A stretch of 11,491 bases of DNA from an uncultured bacterium (lineage in GTDB: Bacteria; Bacillota; Clostridia; Lachnospirales; Lachnospiraceae): positions 1 through 11,491 of the forward strand of contig CAJMNU010000039.1 in assembly GCA_905214855.1 (NCBI GenBank), in the 5' to 3' direction. The notes beneath the pieces were generated by a model. It was not told where the DNA came from, did no database searches, and saw nothing but the letters and a program-made list of their open reading frames with translations. Below are positions 1 to 7,424 of the stretch, in pieces; the first letter of the stretch is position 1; every line of letters begins with the position of its first letter. The position numbers and the translations under genes are program-made.

Positions 1-47
1 CTGATGAGGTTATCAGACGTAAAGTTGGTAAGACTGGTAAGAAATAA
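1..47 (+). CDS. rplF: 50S ribosomal protein L6, C-terminal end (partial)
   Basis: Only the last 14 codons and the TAA stop (45-47) lie in the window; the reading frame starts at base 3. The translated tail, [14 protein letters not shown], is the typical basic C-terminus of bacterial ribosomal protein L6. L6 binds 23S rRNA near the sarcin-ricin loop of the large subunit. Being directly before rplR fits the conserved spc operon order. The gene is cut by the window edge and is not broken. Confidence 0.93.
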   Translation, partial: DEVIRRKVGKTGKK

Positions 48-64
48 TTAAGGAGTGTGTGAAT

Positions 65-433
65 ATGGTTAGCAAGAAATCTAGAAGCGAAGTTCGCGTT
101 AAAAAGCACGCTAGATTACGTAATCGTTTTGCTGGCACAGCAGAAAGACCACGTTTAGCAGTGTTTAGAAGTAACAATCACATGTATGCCCAGATTATTG
201 ACGATACAGTTGGTAATACTTTAGTAGCAGCTTCTACAGTAGAGAAAGATGTAAAAGCTGAGCTGGAACATACCAATACCGTTGAGGCTGCAGCATATGT
301 AGGTACCGTAATTGCAAAGAGAGCACTTGAGAAAGGCATCAAAGAGGTTGTCTTTGACAGAGGCGGTTTTATATATCATGGTAAGATCCAGGCTTTAGCA
401 GATGCAGCAAGAGAAGCTGGTCTGGAATTCTAG
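65..433 (+). CDS. rplR: 50S ribosomal protein L18
   Basis: This encodes ribosomal protein L18, which binds 5S rRNA and helps attach it to the large subunit in the central protuberance. The product is 122 residues, the usual bacterial length, with a basic N-terminus ([16 protein letters not shown]) and the family segments [16 protein letters not shown] and [12 protein letters not shown] near the C-terminus. I chose the ATG at 65 because the AAGGAG at 50-55 lies about nine bases upstream. An in-frame GTG at 59 would put the ribosome binding site too close. The gene follows rplF by 17 bases and precedes rpsE by 19 bases in the same operon. Confidence 0.97.
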   Translation: MVSKKSRSEVRVKKHARLRNRFAGTAERPRLAVFRSNNHMYAQIIDDTVGNTLVAASTVEKDVKAELEHTNTVEAAAYVGTVIAKRALEKGIKEVVFDRGGFIYHGKIQALADAAREAGLEF

Positions 434-452
434 TAGAGAGGAGAACTAACAC

Positions 453-962
453 ATGAAACGTGAAATTATTGATGCCAGTCAGTTAGAGTTAAATGACAAA
501 GTAGTGGCAATCAAACGTGTATCCAAGACCGTAAAAGGTGGACGTACCATGAGGTTTTCCGCTTTAGTAGTAGTAGGAGACGGCAACGGTCACGTTGGCG
601 CAGGATTAGGAAAAGCCGGTGAGGTTCCGGAAGCAATCCGTAAAGCTAAAGAAGCAGCAACAAAGAACCTGATCACTATTCCGGTAGATGAGAACAACAG
701 TATTCCACATGATTTCTTGGGCAAATTTGGCAGCGCATCTGTACTGCTGAAGAGAGCTCCAGAAGGTACTGGTGTTATCGCTGGTGGTCCAGCTCGTTCC
801 GTATTGGAGCTGGCAGGTATTAAAAATATCCGTACCAAATCCTTAGGTTCTAACAACAAGGTAAATGTTGTACTGGCAACCCTCGAAGGATTGAAGCAGT
901 TAAAGACTCCTGAAGAGGTTGCAAAACTGCGTGGTAAATCTGTAGAAGAAATCTTAGGCTAA
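453..962 (+). CDS. rpsE: 30S ribosomal protein S5
   Basis: Ribosomal protein S5 sits on the solvent side of the small subunit near the mRNA entry site and contributes to decoding accuracy. The 169-residue product has the N-terminal double-stranded-RNA-binding part with [20 protein letters not shown] (about residues 22-41) and [19 protein letters not shown]. The C-terminal part carries the conserved [19 protein letters not shown] and the [11 protein letters not shown] segment. GAGGAG shortly before the ATG serves as ribosome binding site. Length and motifs are normal for the family and nothing is missing. It lies between rplR and rpmD as in other Firmicutes. Confidence 0.97.
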   Translation: MKREIIDASQLELNDKVVAIKRVSKTVKGGRTMRFSALVVVGDGNGHVGAGLGKAGEVPEAIRKAKEAATKNLITIPVDENNSIPHDFLGKFGSASVLLKRAPEGTGVIAGGPARSVLELAGIKNIRTKSLGSNNKVNVVLATLEGLKQLKTPEEVAKLRGKSVEEILG

Positions 963-980
963 TGAAGGAGGGAAATGAAG

Positions 981-1163
981 ATGGCAGAGAAATTAAAAAT
1001 CACATTGGTAAAATCCCCAATCGGCGCTATTCCGAAACAGAGAGCAACCGTAGAAGCATTGGGTCTTAAAAAGCTTCATAAGACAGTAGAAATGCCAGAT
1101 AACGGCGCTGTCAGAGGGATGATCCAGACAGTAAGACATTTAGTAAAAGTAGAAGAAATCTAA
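981..1163 (+). CDS. rpmD: 50S ribosomal protein L30
   Basis: L30 is a small protein of the large ribosomal subunit. The 60-residue product [16 protein letters not shown]... contains the family signature: a first strand ([10 protein letters not shown]), the [18 protein letters not shown] helix and the [16 protein letters not shown] end. Two in-frame ATG codons exist at 975 and 981. The AAGGAGG at 965-971 is only three bases from the first and nine from the second, and starting at 981 gives the usual length, so 981 is preferred. It is followed by rplO after 16 bases. Confidence 0.95.
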   Translation: MAEKLKITLVKSPIGAIPKQRATVEALGLKKLHKTVEMPDNGAVRGMIQTVRHLVKVEEI

Positions 1164-1179
1164 GTAAGGAGGTGTAGTG

Positions 1180-1620
1180 ATGAATTTATCAAATTTACAG
1201 CCTGCTGAGGGTTCTAAACATAGCGATAATTTCAGAAGAGGCCGTGGACATGGTTCAGGTAACGGCAAGACAGCTGGTAAAGGACATAAAGGACAGAAAG
1301 CACGTTCCGGCGCTCCAAGACCAGGTTTCGAAGGTGGACAGATGCCATTGTACAGACGTCTTCCGAAGAGAGGGTTTACAAACCGTAACTCCAAGGATAT
1401 CGTTGGTATCAATGTAAGCGCATTAGAGAGATTTGAGAACGATGCAACTGTAACAGTTGAAACATTACTGGAGACAGGAATCGTAAAGAATCCAAGAGAT
1501 GGTGTTAAGATTCTCGGCAACGGAGAGTTAACCAAAAAGCTGAATGTAAAGGCAGACGCTTTCAGCGAGAGCGCAAAAGCTAAAATTGAGGCTTTAGGCG
1601 GAACCTGCGAGGTGATCTAA
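1180..1620 (+). CDS. rplO: 50S ribosomal protein L15
   Basis: L15 is a late-assembling large-subunit protein. The 146-residue product starts [13 protein letters not shown] and has the very glycine- and basic-rich N-terminal extension typical of L15 ([20 protein letters not shown]), then [17 protein letters not shown] and the C-terminal globular part ending in [13 protein letters not shown]. An in-frame GTG lies at 1177, but the AAGGAGGT at 1166-1173 is better spaced for the ATG at 1180. The stop codon is one base from the secY start, which suggests translational coupling. Confidence 0.97.
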   Translation: MNLSNLQPAEGSKHSDNFRRGRGHGSGNGKTAGKGHKGQKARSGAPRPGFEGGQMPLYRRLPKRGFTNRNSKDIVGINVSALERFENDATVTVETLLETGIVKNPRDGVKILGNGELTKKLNVKADAFSESAKAKIEALGGTCEVI

Positions 1621-1621
1621 T

Positions 1622-2935
1622 ATGCTTAAAACACTCCAAAATGCCCTGAAGATGAAAGAAGTAAGATCAAAGATCTTGTTCGATTTTTTAGTATTGGCAG
1701 TAGTGCGGTTTGGTTCTAACTTACCAATCCCAGGAGTAAATTCAACGTATTTTGCGGATTTTTTTGCAAGACAGTCAGGGGATGCATTTAATTTTTTTGA
1801 TGCAATGACAGGTGGGTCTTTCACCTCCCTGTCTGTTTTAGCACTTAGCATTACCCCATATATCACATCTTCTATCATTATGCAGCTTTTGACAGTAGCG
1901 ATTCCGAAACTGGAAGAGATGCAGAAAGATGGAGAAGATGGAAGGAAAAAGATCGCAGAGTGGACTCGTTATCTGACCGTGGTTTTGGCATTGGTAGAAT
2001 CCATTGCCATGGCAGTCGGATTTGGCGGTAAGGGACTTCTGATCGAGTATAATGTATCAAGTGTGATCGTTGCAGTTGTGACAATGACCGCAGGAAGTGC
2101 ATTTTTAATGTGGCTGGGCGAGCAGGTGACTGCTCATGGAGTTGGAAATGGTATTTCCGTTGTCCTTCTTTTTAATATTTTGTCCAGTATTCCGGCAGAT
2201 GCAAAAACATTGTACGACCGTTTTATGTTTGGAAAGTCTATCGCAGTGCAGACAGTAGCACTCTTGATCATTCTGGCAATCATCTTAGCGATGGTTGTGT
2301 TTGTAGTCATCTTAAATGGCGGTGAACGCAGAATTCCGGTACAGTATTCTAAAAAGACACAGGGAAGAATGGTAGGAGGTCAGTCCACCTTCATTCCGCT
2401 GAAAGTAAATACAGCAAGCGTTATCCCTGTTATCTTTGCTTCTTCTATTATGTCCATGCCAGTTATGATCTCACAGTTCTTTACAGTTGATCCTTCCTCC
2501 ATTGGTGGAAAGATCCTCCGTGTACTGAGTTCTTCAAGCTGGTTCAGACCAGAAGAACCGATCTATTCTATCGGTTTGATCTTGTATCTGGCTTTGATCG
2601 TTGCGTTTGCATACTTCTATACCTCAATCAACTTCAATCCATTGGAAATTGCCAATGACATGAAGAAGAGAGGTGGATTTATCCCAGGTATTCGTCCGGG
2701 TAAGCCAACAAGTGACTATCTGGAGAAGATTCTGAATTATATTGTTTTTATCGGTGCGATTGGTCTGATCATTGTCAGCATTGTTCCGATCATGGCATCC
2801 GGCTTATTTAATATCAGCCAGATCTCTTTTGGAGGTACTTCTTTGATCATCATCGTTGGTGTTGTTCTGGAGACCTTAAAAGCAATTGAATCTCAAATGT
2901 TGGTTCGCAATTACAAAGGTTTTTTAAATGACTAA
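1622..2935 (+). CDS. secY: Protein translocase channel subunit SecY
   Basis: SecY is the pore-forming subunit of the SecYEG translocon in the cytoplasmic membrane. With SecA and the ribosome it exports and inserts proteins. The 437-residue product has the expected alternation of about ten hydrophobic segments. It carries the N-terminal RFGSNLPIPGVN motif before the plug, ALSITPYITSSIIMQLL in the second helix, the cytoplasmic loop GRMVGGQSTFIPLKVNTA, and the C-terminal LKAIESQMLVRNYKGF. A GAGGTG inside the end of rplO is the probable ribosome binding site. Its presence is also relevant to the exported peptide and the CAP protein in this window, both of which carry Sec-type signal sequences. 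Confidence 0.98.
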   Translation: MLKTLQNALKMKEVRSKILFDFLVLAVVRFGSNLPIPGVNSTYFADFFARQSGDAFNFFDAMTGGSFTSLSVLALSITPYITSSIIMQLLTVAIPKLEEMQKDGEDGRKKIAEWTRYLTVVLALVESIAMAVGFGGKGLLIEYNVSSVIVAVVTMTAGSAFLMWLGEQVTAHGVGNGISVVLLFNILSSIPADAKTLYDRFMFGKSIAVQTVALLIILAIILAMVVFVVILNGGERRIPVQYSKKTQGRMVGGQSTFIPLKVNTASVIPVIFASSIMSMPVMISQFFTVDPSSIGGKILRVLSSSSWFRPEEPIYSIGLILYLALIVAFAYFYTSINFNPLEIANDMKKRGGFIPGIRPGKPTSDYLEKILNYIVFIGAIGLIIVSIVPIMASGLFNISQISFGGTSLIIIVGVVLETLKAIESQMLVRNYKGFLND

Positions 2936-2963
2936 CTAAATTATCATAAATAATTTGCTGAGA

Positions 2964-2995
2964 GCGCCATTTTCTGCTGTTGCGGGGAATGGCGC
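2964..2995 (+). promoter_or_regulatory. Stem-loop in the secY-adk spacer
   Basis: An 8-bp perfect inverted repeat, GCGCCATT at 2964-2971 and AATGGCGC at 2988-2995, encloses a 16-base loop. An outer CTG/CAG pairing flanks it loosely. No uridine run follows, so it is not a clear intrinsic terminator. It may be an attenuator, a processing site or a stabilising 3' structure that separates secY from adk expression. The pairing is seen in the sequence; the role is unknown. Confidence 0.45.
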
Positions 2996-3022
2996 AAGGC
3001 AGATTTGAGGGAGGTTTTTTCT

Positions 3023-3667
3023 ATGAAGATTATTATGTTAGGCGCTCCGGGTGCTGGAAAAGGCACACAGGCTAAAAAGATCGCAGACCGTTATCATATC
3101 CCTCATATTTCTACTGGAGATATCTTCCGTGCAAACATAAAAGCTGGAACAGAACTTGGAAAGAAAGCAAAAGAGTTTATGGATCAGGGGCTTCTGGTGC
3201 CGGATGAGGTTACGATCGGTATGCTGATGGATCGTATCTCTGAGGAAGACTGTAAAGACGGTTACATTCTGGATGGATTCCCAAGAACGATCCCACAGGC
3301 AGAAAGTCTGACCAAGGCTCTTGCTGAGAAGGGAACTTCTGTTGATTTTGCGATCAATGTAGATGTACCAGATGAGAATATCATCCACCGTATGGGAGGC
3401 AGAAGAGCCTGCTTAAACTGTGGAGCTACATATCATATTGAATATGCAGCACCGAAGACAGAAGGTGTTTGTGACAAGTGTGGTTCAGCTCTTGTACTTA
3501 GGGATGATGATCAGCCTGAGACAGTAAAGAAGAGACTGAATGTATATCATGAGCAGACACAGCCATTGATCGAGTACTATGGCAATGCTAATGTTTTGAA
3601 AGAAGTAGATGGAACTCAGGATCTGGAAAAGGTTTTTGAGGACATCACAGTGATTCTGGGAGCATAG
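3023..3667 (+). CDS. adk: Adenylate kinase (zinc-type LID)
   Basis: Adenylate kinase catalyses ATP + AMP = 2 ADP in the cytoplasm and balances adenine nucleotides. The 214-residue product has the P-loop GAPGAGKGT (residues 7-15), the AMP-binding STGDIFR and DGFPRT (84-89), and a long-form LID domain. The LID contains four cysteines (130, 133, 150, 153) in two CxxC pairs, the zinc-binding arrangement common in Gram-positive bacteria. The ATG at 3023 is preceded by GAGGGAGG (3007-3014); an upstream in-frame TTG at 3005 lies before this site and is not used. It sits between secY and map, its standard place in Firmicutes. Confidence 0.98.
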   Translation: MKIIMLGAPGAGKGTQAKKIADRYHIPHISTGDIFRANIKAGTELGKKAKEFMDQGLLVPDEVTIGMLMDRISEEDCKDGYILDGFPRTIPQAESLTKALAEKGTSVDFAINVDVPDENIIHRMGGRRACLNCGATYHIEYAAPKTEGVCDKCGSALVLRDDDQPETVKKRLNVYHEQTQPLIEYYGNANVLKEVDGTQDLEKVFEDITVILGA

Positions 3668-3670
3668 ACT

Positions 3671-4420
3671 ATGGCAATAACAATAAAATCCGCCAGAGAG
3701 ATCGAATTGATGAGAGAGGCGGGAAGGATATTGGCTCTGACTCACGAGGAACTTGGTAAGGCATTGAAACCGGGAATGTCTACTTTGGATGTAGACCGTT
3801 TAGGTGAGAAGATCATTCGTGGGTATGGATGTATTCCTTCTTTTAAGAATTATAACGGATATCCGGCTTCTATCTGTGTGTCTGTCAATGATGAGGTGGT
3901 TCACGGAATTCCAACAGAAAAGCACATCCTGAAGGAAGGCGACATTGTCAGTCTGGATGCAGGGGTGATTTATAAAGGTTATCATTCTGATGCTGCGAGA
4001 ACTCATGCAGTGGGAAAGGTGTCAGATGAAGCCAGACAGCTTATGGAAGTGACGAAACAGAGCTTTTTTGAGGGAATAAAGTTTGCGAAAGCCGGCAATC
4101 ATCTGAATGACATTTCAAAAGCCATTCAGGCGTATGCAGAGCAATTTGGCTATGGTGTGGTACGTGATCTGGTGGGACATGGAATTGGGACTCATCTTCA
4201 TGAAGCACCAGAAGTTCCCAATTTTGCGCAGAAGAGAAAAGGCATTCTGTTAAGACCAGGTATGACATTGGCGATCGAGCCAATGATCAATGCAGGTACT
4301 TGGGAAGTAGTTTGGATGGATGATGACTGGACTGTAGTGACTGCAGACGGATCTTTGTCCGCCCATTATGAAAATACGGTTCTTATCACAGAGGGAGAGC
4401 CGGAAATTCTTTCTTTGTAA
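3671..4420 (+). CDS. map: Type I methionine aminopeptidase
   Basis: This enzyme removes the initiator methionine from nascent proteins using a two-metal centre. The 249-residue product has the pita-bread fold signatures and all expected ligands: Asp96 (SLDAG), Asp107 (HSDAARTH), His170 (GHGIGTHLHE), Glu203 (AIEPM) and Glu234 (HYENT), plus substrate-facing His79. There is no N-terminal SH3-binding extension, so it is the short bacterial class. The ATG lies three bases after the adk stop with GGGAG at 3658-3662, so it is co-transcribed with adk. A non-coding stretch of 182 bases follows. Confidence 0.97.
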   Translation: MAITIKSAREIELMREAGRILALTHEELGKALKPGMSTLDVDRLGEKIIRGYGCIPSFKNYNGYPASICVSVNDEVVHGIPTEKHILKEGDIVSLDAGVIYKGYHSDAARTHAVGKVSDEARQLMEVTKQSFFEGIKFAKAGNHLNDISKAIQAYAEQFGYGVVRDLVGHGIGTHLHEAPEVPNFAQKRKGILLRPGMTLAIEPMINAGTWEVVWMDDDWTVVTADGSLSAHYENTVLITEGEPEILSL

Positions 4421-4602
4421 TAGACATAATCTTTGTAAAAATGTGTCTGTATATAAGACTGTATAAGGCTATATGGTATATTGATATATTATAGAACATA
4501 GGGTATGGGATAACAGATTATATATCGTGTAGAGTAGTAGAGTATGCAGGTGAGATATAGACATAAGAATAAGATGAGTGGGAAGATTACAGAGGTGAGA
4601 AG
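4421..4602 (+). other. Spacer between map and the KOW gene
   Basis: This AT-rich, TATA-rich stretch holds no open reading frame of note. A weak AGACA/TGTCT pairing lies just after the map stop. A poor promoter candidate (TTGATA, 17 bases, TATGGG) can be drawn through its middle, but neither is convincing. GAGGTGAG at 4592-4599 is the ribosome binding site of the next gene. Nothing else is recognisable. Confidence 0.4.
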
Positions 4603-4860
4603 ATGAATTTTGAGATTGGTACGCTGGTTTGTTCTAAAGCAGGTCATGATAAGGGACAGCTTTTTGTTGTTGTAAAAGAGGACAAAAATAATCTGTATTT
4701 GTCAGATGGAAAGAATAAAACAGTGGAATATCCTAAGAAAAAGAACAAGAAACATGTTCAGATCATCCATAAGAAATTGGATCTGTCTCAGATTGAGAAA
4801 GATACAGTGCAGACCAAGGATGAAGCGATTTGTGACTTCATCCGCTATCAGAGTGAATAG
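4603..4860 (+). CDS. KOW-domain RNA-binding protein (L14e-like)
   Basis: This is a small basic protein of 85 residues. Its N-terminal half resembles the KOW motif of eukaryotic/archaeal-type ribosomal proteins such as L14e: [22 protein letters not shown] (about residues 3-24), then [24 protein letters not shown]. Proteins of this kind are commonly found between map and infA in Clostridia and are taken to bind RNA or ribosomes; the precise role is not known to me. The TAG stop (4858-4860) overlaps the AGGAGG used by infA, so the two genes are very likely translated from one message. Confidence 0.88.
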   Translation: MNFEIGTLVCSKAGHDKGQLFVVVKEDKNNLYLSDGKNKTVEYPKKKNKKHVQIIHKKLDLSQIEKDTVQTKDEAICDFIRYQSE

Positions 4861-4871
4861 GAGGAAAAACA

Positions 4872-5090
4872 ATGTCCAAGGCAGACGTAATTGAAATTGA
4901 AGGAACTGTCATTGAAAAATTGCCAAATGCTATGTTTCAGGTAGAACTGGAAAATGGTCATCAGGTACTGGCTCACATCAGCGGAAAACTCCGTATGAAT
5001 TACATCCGTATTCTGCCGGGTGATAAAGTGACCATTGAACTGTCTCCATATGATTTGTCCAAGGGCAGAATTATCTGGAGAGACAAATAA
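4872..5090 (+). CDS. infA: Translation initiation factor IF-1
   Basis: IF-1 binds the A site of the 30S subunit during initiation and cooperates with IF-2 and IF-3. The 72-residue product starts [13 protein letters not shown] and has the S1/OB fold signatures [23 protein letters not shown] (described in pieces: about residues 17-39), [13 protein letters not shown] and [17 protein letters not shown], with standard length. AGGAGG at 4859-4864 is seven bases from the ATG. In most relatives rpmJ follows within a short distance. Here the next ribosomal gene lies 6.3 kb downstream, beyond a terminator and an unrelated gene cluster. Confidence 0.98.
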   Translation: MSKADVIEIEGTVIEKLPNAMFQVELENGHQVLAHISGKLRMNYIRILPGDKVTIELSPYDLSKGRIIWRDK

Positions 5091-5111
5091 GAATAAAAGC
5101 ATGAAAATAAG

Positions 5112-5138
5112 ATTGAAACCGAAATTTTTGGTTTCAAT
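5112..5138 (+). promoter_or_regulatory. Stem-loop after infA
   Basis: A 9-bp perfect inverted repeat (ATTGAAACC at 5112-5120, GGTTTCAAT at 5130-5138) surrounds a nine-base loop. No uridine tract follows directly, so on its own it is unlikely to terminate transcription. Together with the stronger hairpin ten bases downstream it may protect the 3' end of the ribosomal operon transcript. Confidence 0.5.
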
Positions 5139-5147
5139 GTTAGATGG

Positions 5148-5188
5148 AAAGATCCTCAGAGCTTTATAGGTTTTGGGGATCTTTTTTT
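5148..5188 (+). terminator. Intrinsic terminator of the rplF...infA operon
   Basis: The left arm AAAGATCCTCAG (5148-5159) pairs with TTGGGGATCTTT (5173-5184) through 12 pairs including two G-U pairs. A further TTTT completes a run of seven T's. This is a textbook rho-independent terminator 58 bases after the infA stop. It implies that the upstream ribosomal operon ends here and does not read through to rpmJ. Confidence 0.9.
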
Positions 5189-5426
5189 GTGCTATTTCTG
5201 TGTTTCTTTTTTCCTGTTTGACATGTTGTTTTTGGAGTTAATCGTTGTAGAAGATCATACAGCAATCAGTGTATTTTGTGTTTCAAATCTCTATAAAAAG
5301 GGCGATAAAATTTTTGTAAGGAATAAGAAAAAATGCTCTTAAAACCAAATTTGCGAATTTAAAATAATAGAATTGTAAGTAAAACGATCTATTTTTTGAG
5401 ATATTGATAATGTCAGCAAAAGGATA

Positions 5427-5456
5427 TTGGTTGTTTGTTATGTAACATGTTATGAT
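5427..5456 (+). promoter_or_regulatory. Promoter with palindrome before the first regulator
   Basis: A sigma-A-type promoter can be read as TTGGTT (5427-5432), 18 bases, TATGAT (5451-5456). The perfect 10-bp palindrome TAACATGTTA (5443-5452) sits in the spacer and overlaps the -10 box, and GTTATG occurs twice here. This position suits a repressor or autoregulatory operator. The ribosome binding site AGGAGGGGAG follows. The stretch 5189-5426 upstream shows no gene and no other clear element. Confidence 0.5.
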
Positions 5457-5476
5457 AGGAAAAAGGAGGGGAGAAC

Positions 5477-6412
5477 ATGGATAAATTGGAGACATGGACG
5501 ATTGGAGAAATTATTAAAAAGCTGAGAGAAGAGCAAAAAGTGACACTTCATCAATTGTGTAGAGGCATATGTTCACCAGCTACTCTTTCCAGAATTGAGG
5601 AACATGATAGAGATATGGAATTTATCATGGCAACGGTTTTATTTGAGCGTTTGGGATATACACTTGATAAGTTTGAATGTTATGGAAGCAAAGAAGAATT
5701 TGATCAGTATGAAAAACGGCTCTTGATCCAAAGCCATAAAGAAAACGGTGAGATTGAGTTCATGGAAAAAGAACTGAAAGAGTATGTCCAGATGATCGGA
5801 GATAAGAAAAATGCACTTCAGGAACAATTTATCGCATATATGAAAGGTTTCTTATATTATGAATCAGGTGAAAATGCAAAAGCCTGTGCATGTATGGAAA
5901 ATGCTGTGGAAAAATCTATTCCTAATTGGAATGAATCATGGAGTACACGGATCCTTTTGAGTGCAAGTGAGTTGGATATGTTGGTTTTACTGGCGAATAT
6001 CTATGAGAGGATGGAGAATAAGGAAAAAGCCACAGCGATCCGATGGGAAAGTTTACATGATCTAAGTAAGAAAAGGGAATGTAAGGGACAAATTGCGAAT
6101 ATTTATACAGAAGTGATCTGTCAGCAGATACCATATCTGATTGATGAAGGACGTTTTCAGGAGAGCATATATTGGTGTGATCAGGGGATTCAGCTTTTAT
6201 CTGAGATCAGCAGAATGTATCATTGGTCAGATCTTTTATATTGGAAAGCCAGAACTTTAGAGGCAATGATGAAAGATGGACAGGCAACAGCAAAACAGGT
6301 TGTGCTTACATATCAGGAGGCATATTATATTCATTTGCTTTGCGAAAAAGAAGAGGAGGCAGAAAAAATTAAAAAACATTTGGAGACAAATTATCAATGG
6401 AAACCAATTTGA
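5477..6412 (+). CDS. PlcR/Rgg-like (RRNPP-type) HTH-TPR regulator 1
   Basis: This is a 311-residue predicted cytoplasmic transcription factor. Residues about 8-62 form an XRE-type helix-turn-helix (IGEIIKKLREEQKVTLHQL, then GICSPATLSRIE as turn and recognition helix). The remaining 250 residues are all-helical with TPR-like repeats, for example LDMLVLLANIYERMENKEKA (166-185) and a helix pair ending EAYYIHLLCEK. This layout and length match PlcR, PrgX and Rgg, which bind short re-imported peptides. The GICSxxxLSRIE segment resembles the NICHQSEVSRIE of PlcR as I recall it. The gene has its own promoter-like sequence and AGGAGGGGAG before the ATG. Its N- and C-terminal segments align with the next gene, so the two are paralogs. 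The ligand is unknown. Confidence 0.8.
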   Translation: MDKLETWTIGEIIKKLREEQKVTLHQLCRGICSPATLSRIEEHDRDMEFIMATVLFERLGYTLDKFECYGSKEEFDQYEKRLLIQSHKENGEIEFMEKELKEYVQMIGDKKNALQEQFIAYMKGFLYYESGENAKACACMENAVEKSIPNWNESWSTRILLSASELDMLVLLANIYERMENKEKATAIRWESLHDLSKKRECKGQIANIYTEVICQQIPYLIDEGRFQESIYWCDQGIQLLSEISRMYHWSDLLYWKARTLEAMMKDGQATAKQVVLTYQEAYYIHLLCEKEEEAEKIKKHLETNYQWKPI

Positions 6413-6450
6413 TAAAAATTTCTTTTTAGTCAACACTTTTAGAAAACAGG

Positions 6451-6463
6451 TTTGTATTACAAA
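6451..6463 (+). promoter_or_regulatory. Palindrome before the second regulator
   Basis: TTTGTA-T-TACAAA is a perfect 6-bp inverted repeat around one base, 7 bases upstream of the GAGGGGG ribosome binding site (6471-6477). It could be an operator or part of a weak promoter (the TATTAC within it could serve as -10, but no good -35 is seen). The short 71-base gap to the upstream gene also allows co-transcription. Confidence 0.35.
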
Positions 6464-6483
6464 TGATAAAGAGGGGGAGCATT

Positions 6484-7410
6484 ATGGGGATTTATCAAGT
6501 GGGAGAAGTGATAAGAAGAACAAGGGAAAGTATGGGTATCACACAAGAAAAGTTGAGTGATGGAATATGCAGTGTAGAAAATCTTTCCAGAATTGAGACA
6601 GGAAAAGTCAGACCAAACAGAAATACATTTGAGAAATTAATGGAGCGTTTGGGAAGATCAGGAGAAAAATATCTTCCGTTTGTGCGTGGTGAAGATATGG
6701 AAACACATATATTAAGAGGGAAAATAAGTAATTTAATTGGAAATTGCAGATATGAAGAAGTAGAAATCCTATTAGATAAACTGGAAGAAAAATTGGATAT
6801 GAATGATTCAGTTAATAAACAATATATTTGGCGTGTAAGAGCATTGGTAGATTATAGACTGGGAAAAATTACAAGTGAACAAAAGAAAGTGCAATTGGAG
6901 AATGCATTAAGATGTACTATTCCAGAATATCAGAACGAGATTTTGCCAAATCAGATTTTTACTAGAATAGAAATTTTTATTTATTGTAATATAGCAGTAT
7001 TATATGCAGAAAAGGGAGAGTTAGATAAAGCAATAGTAATGTTAAGGCAAGTAGAACATTATTTCGAGAAAGAAAAGATTGATTCAAAAGAGCGCTCAAT
7101 TAGTGAAGTCTTAGCATTATCAAATTTAGCACAATGTTTGGGACGAAAAGGCGATTACATAGAGGCAAGAAGCAAACATAGAAAAGTAAAAGAGATTTGT
7201 ATGGACAATAAGCGTACCAGTGATTTGGCTAGAGAATTATACGATATTGCATACGATAACGAAAAGTTAGGTGAACCCTTGGAAATGTGTAAAATAGAAT
7301 TGCTTCAAGCCTACTATGTAGCTAGACTTGGTAAGAATGTTATGCAAATGAATCATATTAGAAAACATGTAAAAGAAATGTATAACATTGATTTTTTAAA
7401 GGAGATTTAG
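6484..7410 (+). CDS. PlcR/Rgg-like (RRNPP-type) HTH-TPR regulator 2
   Basis: This is a 308-residue paralog of the preceding regulator. Its XRE helix-turn-helix occupies about residues 6-60 (VGEVIRRTRESMGITQEKL, GICSVENLSRIETGKVRP). A TPR-like helical domain follows, with clear repeats at 166-194 (IYCNIAVLYAEKGELDKAI) and 211-240 (ALSNLAQCLGRKGDYIEAR). I chose the ATG at 6484 because GAGGGGG (6471-6477) is well spaced for it. An upstream in-frame ATG at 6463 lies before that site and would add seven unconserved residues. Codon use is markedly AT-rich (many AGA, ATA, TTA), more than in the first regulator. The stop is four bases from the stop of the convergent exported-peptide gene, which makes this regulator the prime candidate receptor. 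The ligand assignment is inferred. Confidence 0.82.
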   Translation: MGIYQVGEVIRRTRESMGITQEKLSDGICSVENLSRIETGKVRPNRNTFEKLMERLGRSGEKYLPFVRGEDMETHILRGKISNLIGNCRYEEVEILLDKLEEKLDMNDSVNKQYIWRVRALVDYRLGKITSEQKKVQLENALRCTIPEYQNEILPNQIFTRIEIFIYCNIAVLYAEKGELDKAIVMLRQVEHYFEKEKIDSKERSISEVLALSNLAQCLGRKGDYIEARSKHRKVKEICMDNKRTSDLARELYDIAYDNEKLGEPLEMCKIELLQAYYVARLGKNVMQMNHIRKHVKEMYNIDFLKEI

Positions 7411-7424
7411 TTTATTAGTCTCCT
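7400..7424. terminator. Possible weak shared terminator at convergent gene ends
   Basis: AGGAGA (7400-7405) and TCTCCT (7419-7424) form a 6-bp stem whose 13-base loop contains both stop codons, of the second regulator (7408-7410) and of the peptide gene (7415-7417). There is no proper uridine tract: the minus-strand side continues TT then A's. Termination here would therefore be weak, and overlapping 3' ends of the two transcripts are likely. Confidence 0.25.

Noticed and set aside
5283..5495. Minus-strand 70-codon frame upstream of regulator 1
   Set aside because: No ribosome binding site, AT-rich random-like translation, overlaps the regulator 1 start and promoter.
6276..6560. 94-codon + strand frame spanning the regulator 1-regulator 2 junction
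   Set aside because: It overlaps both regulators in another frame and its translation is low-complexity Lys/Gln-rich, so it is a shadow.
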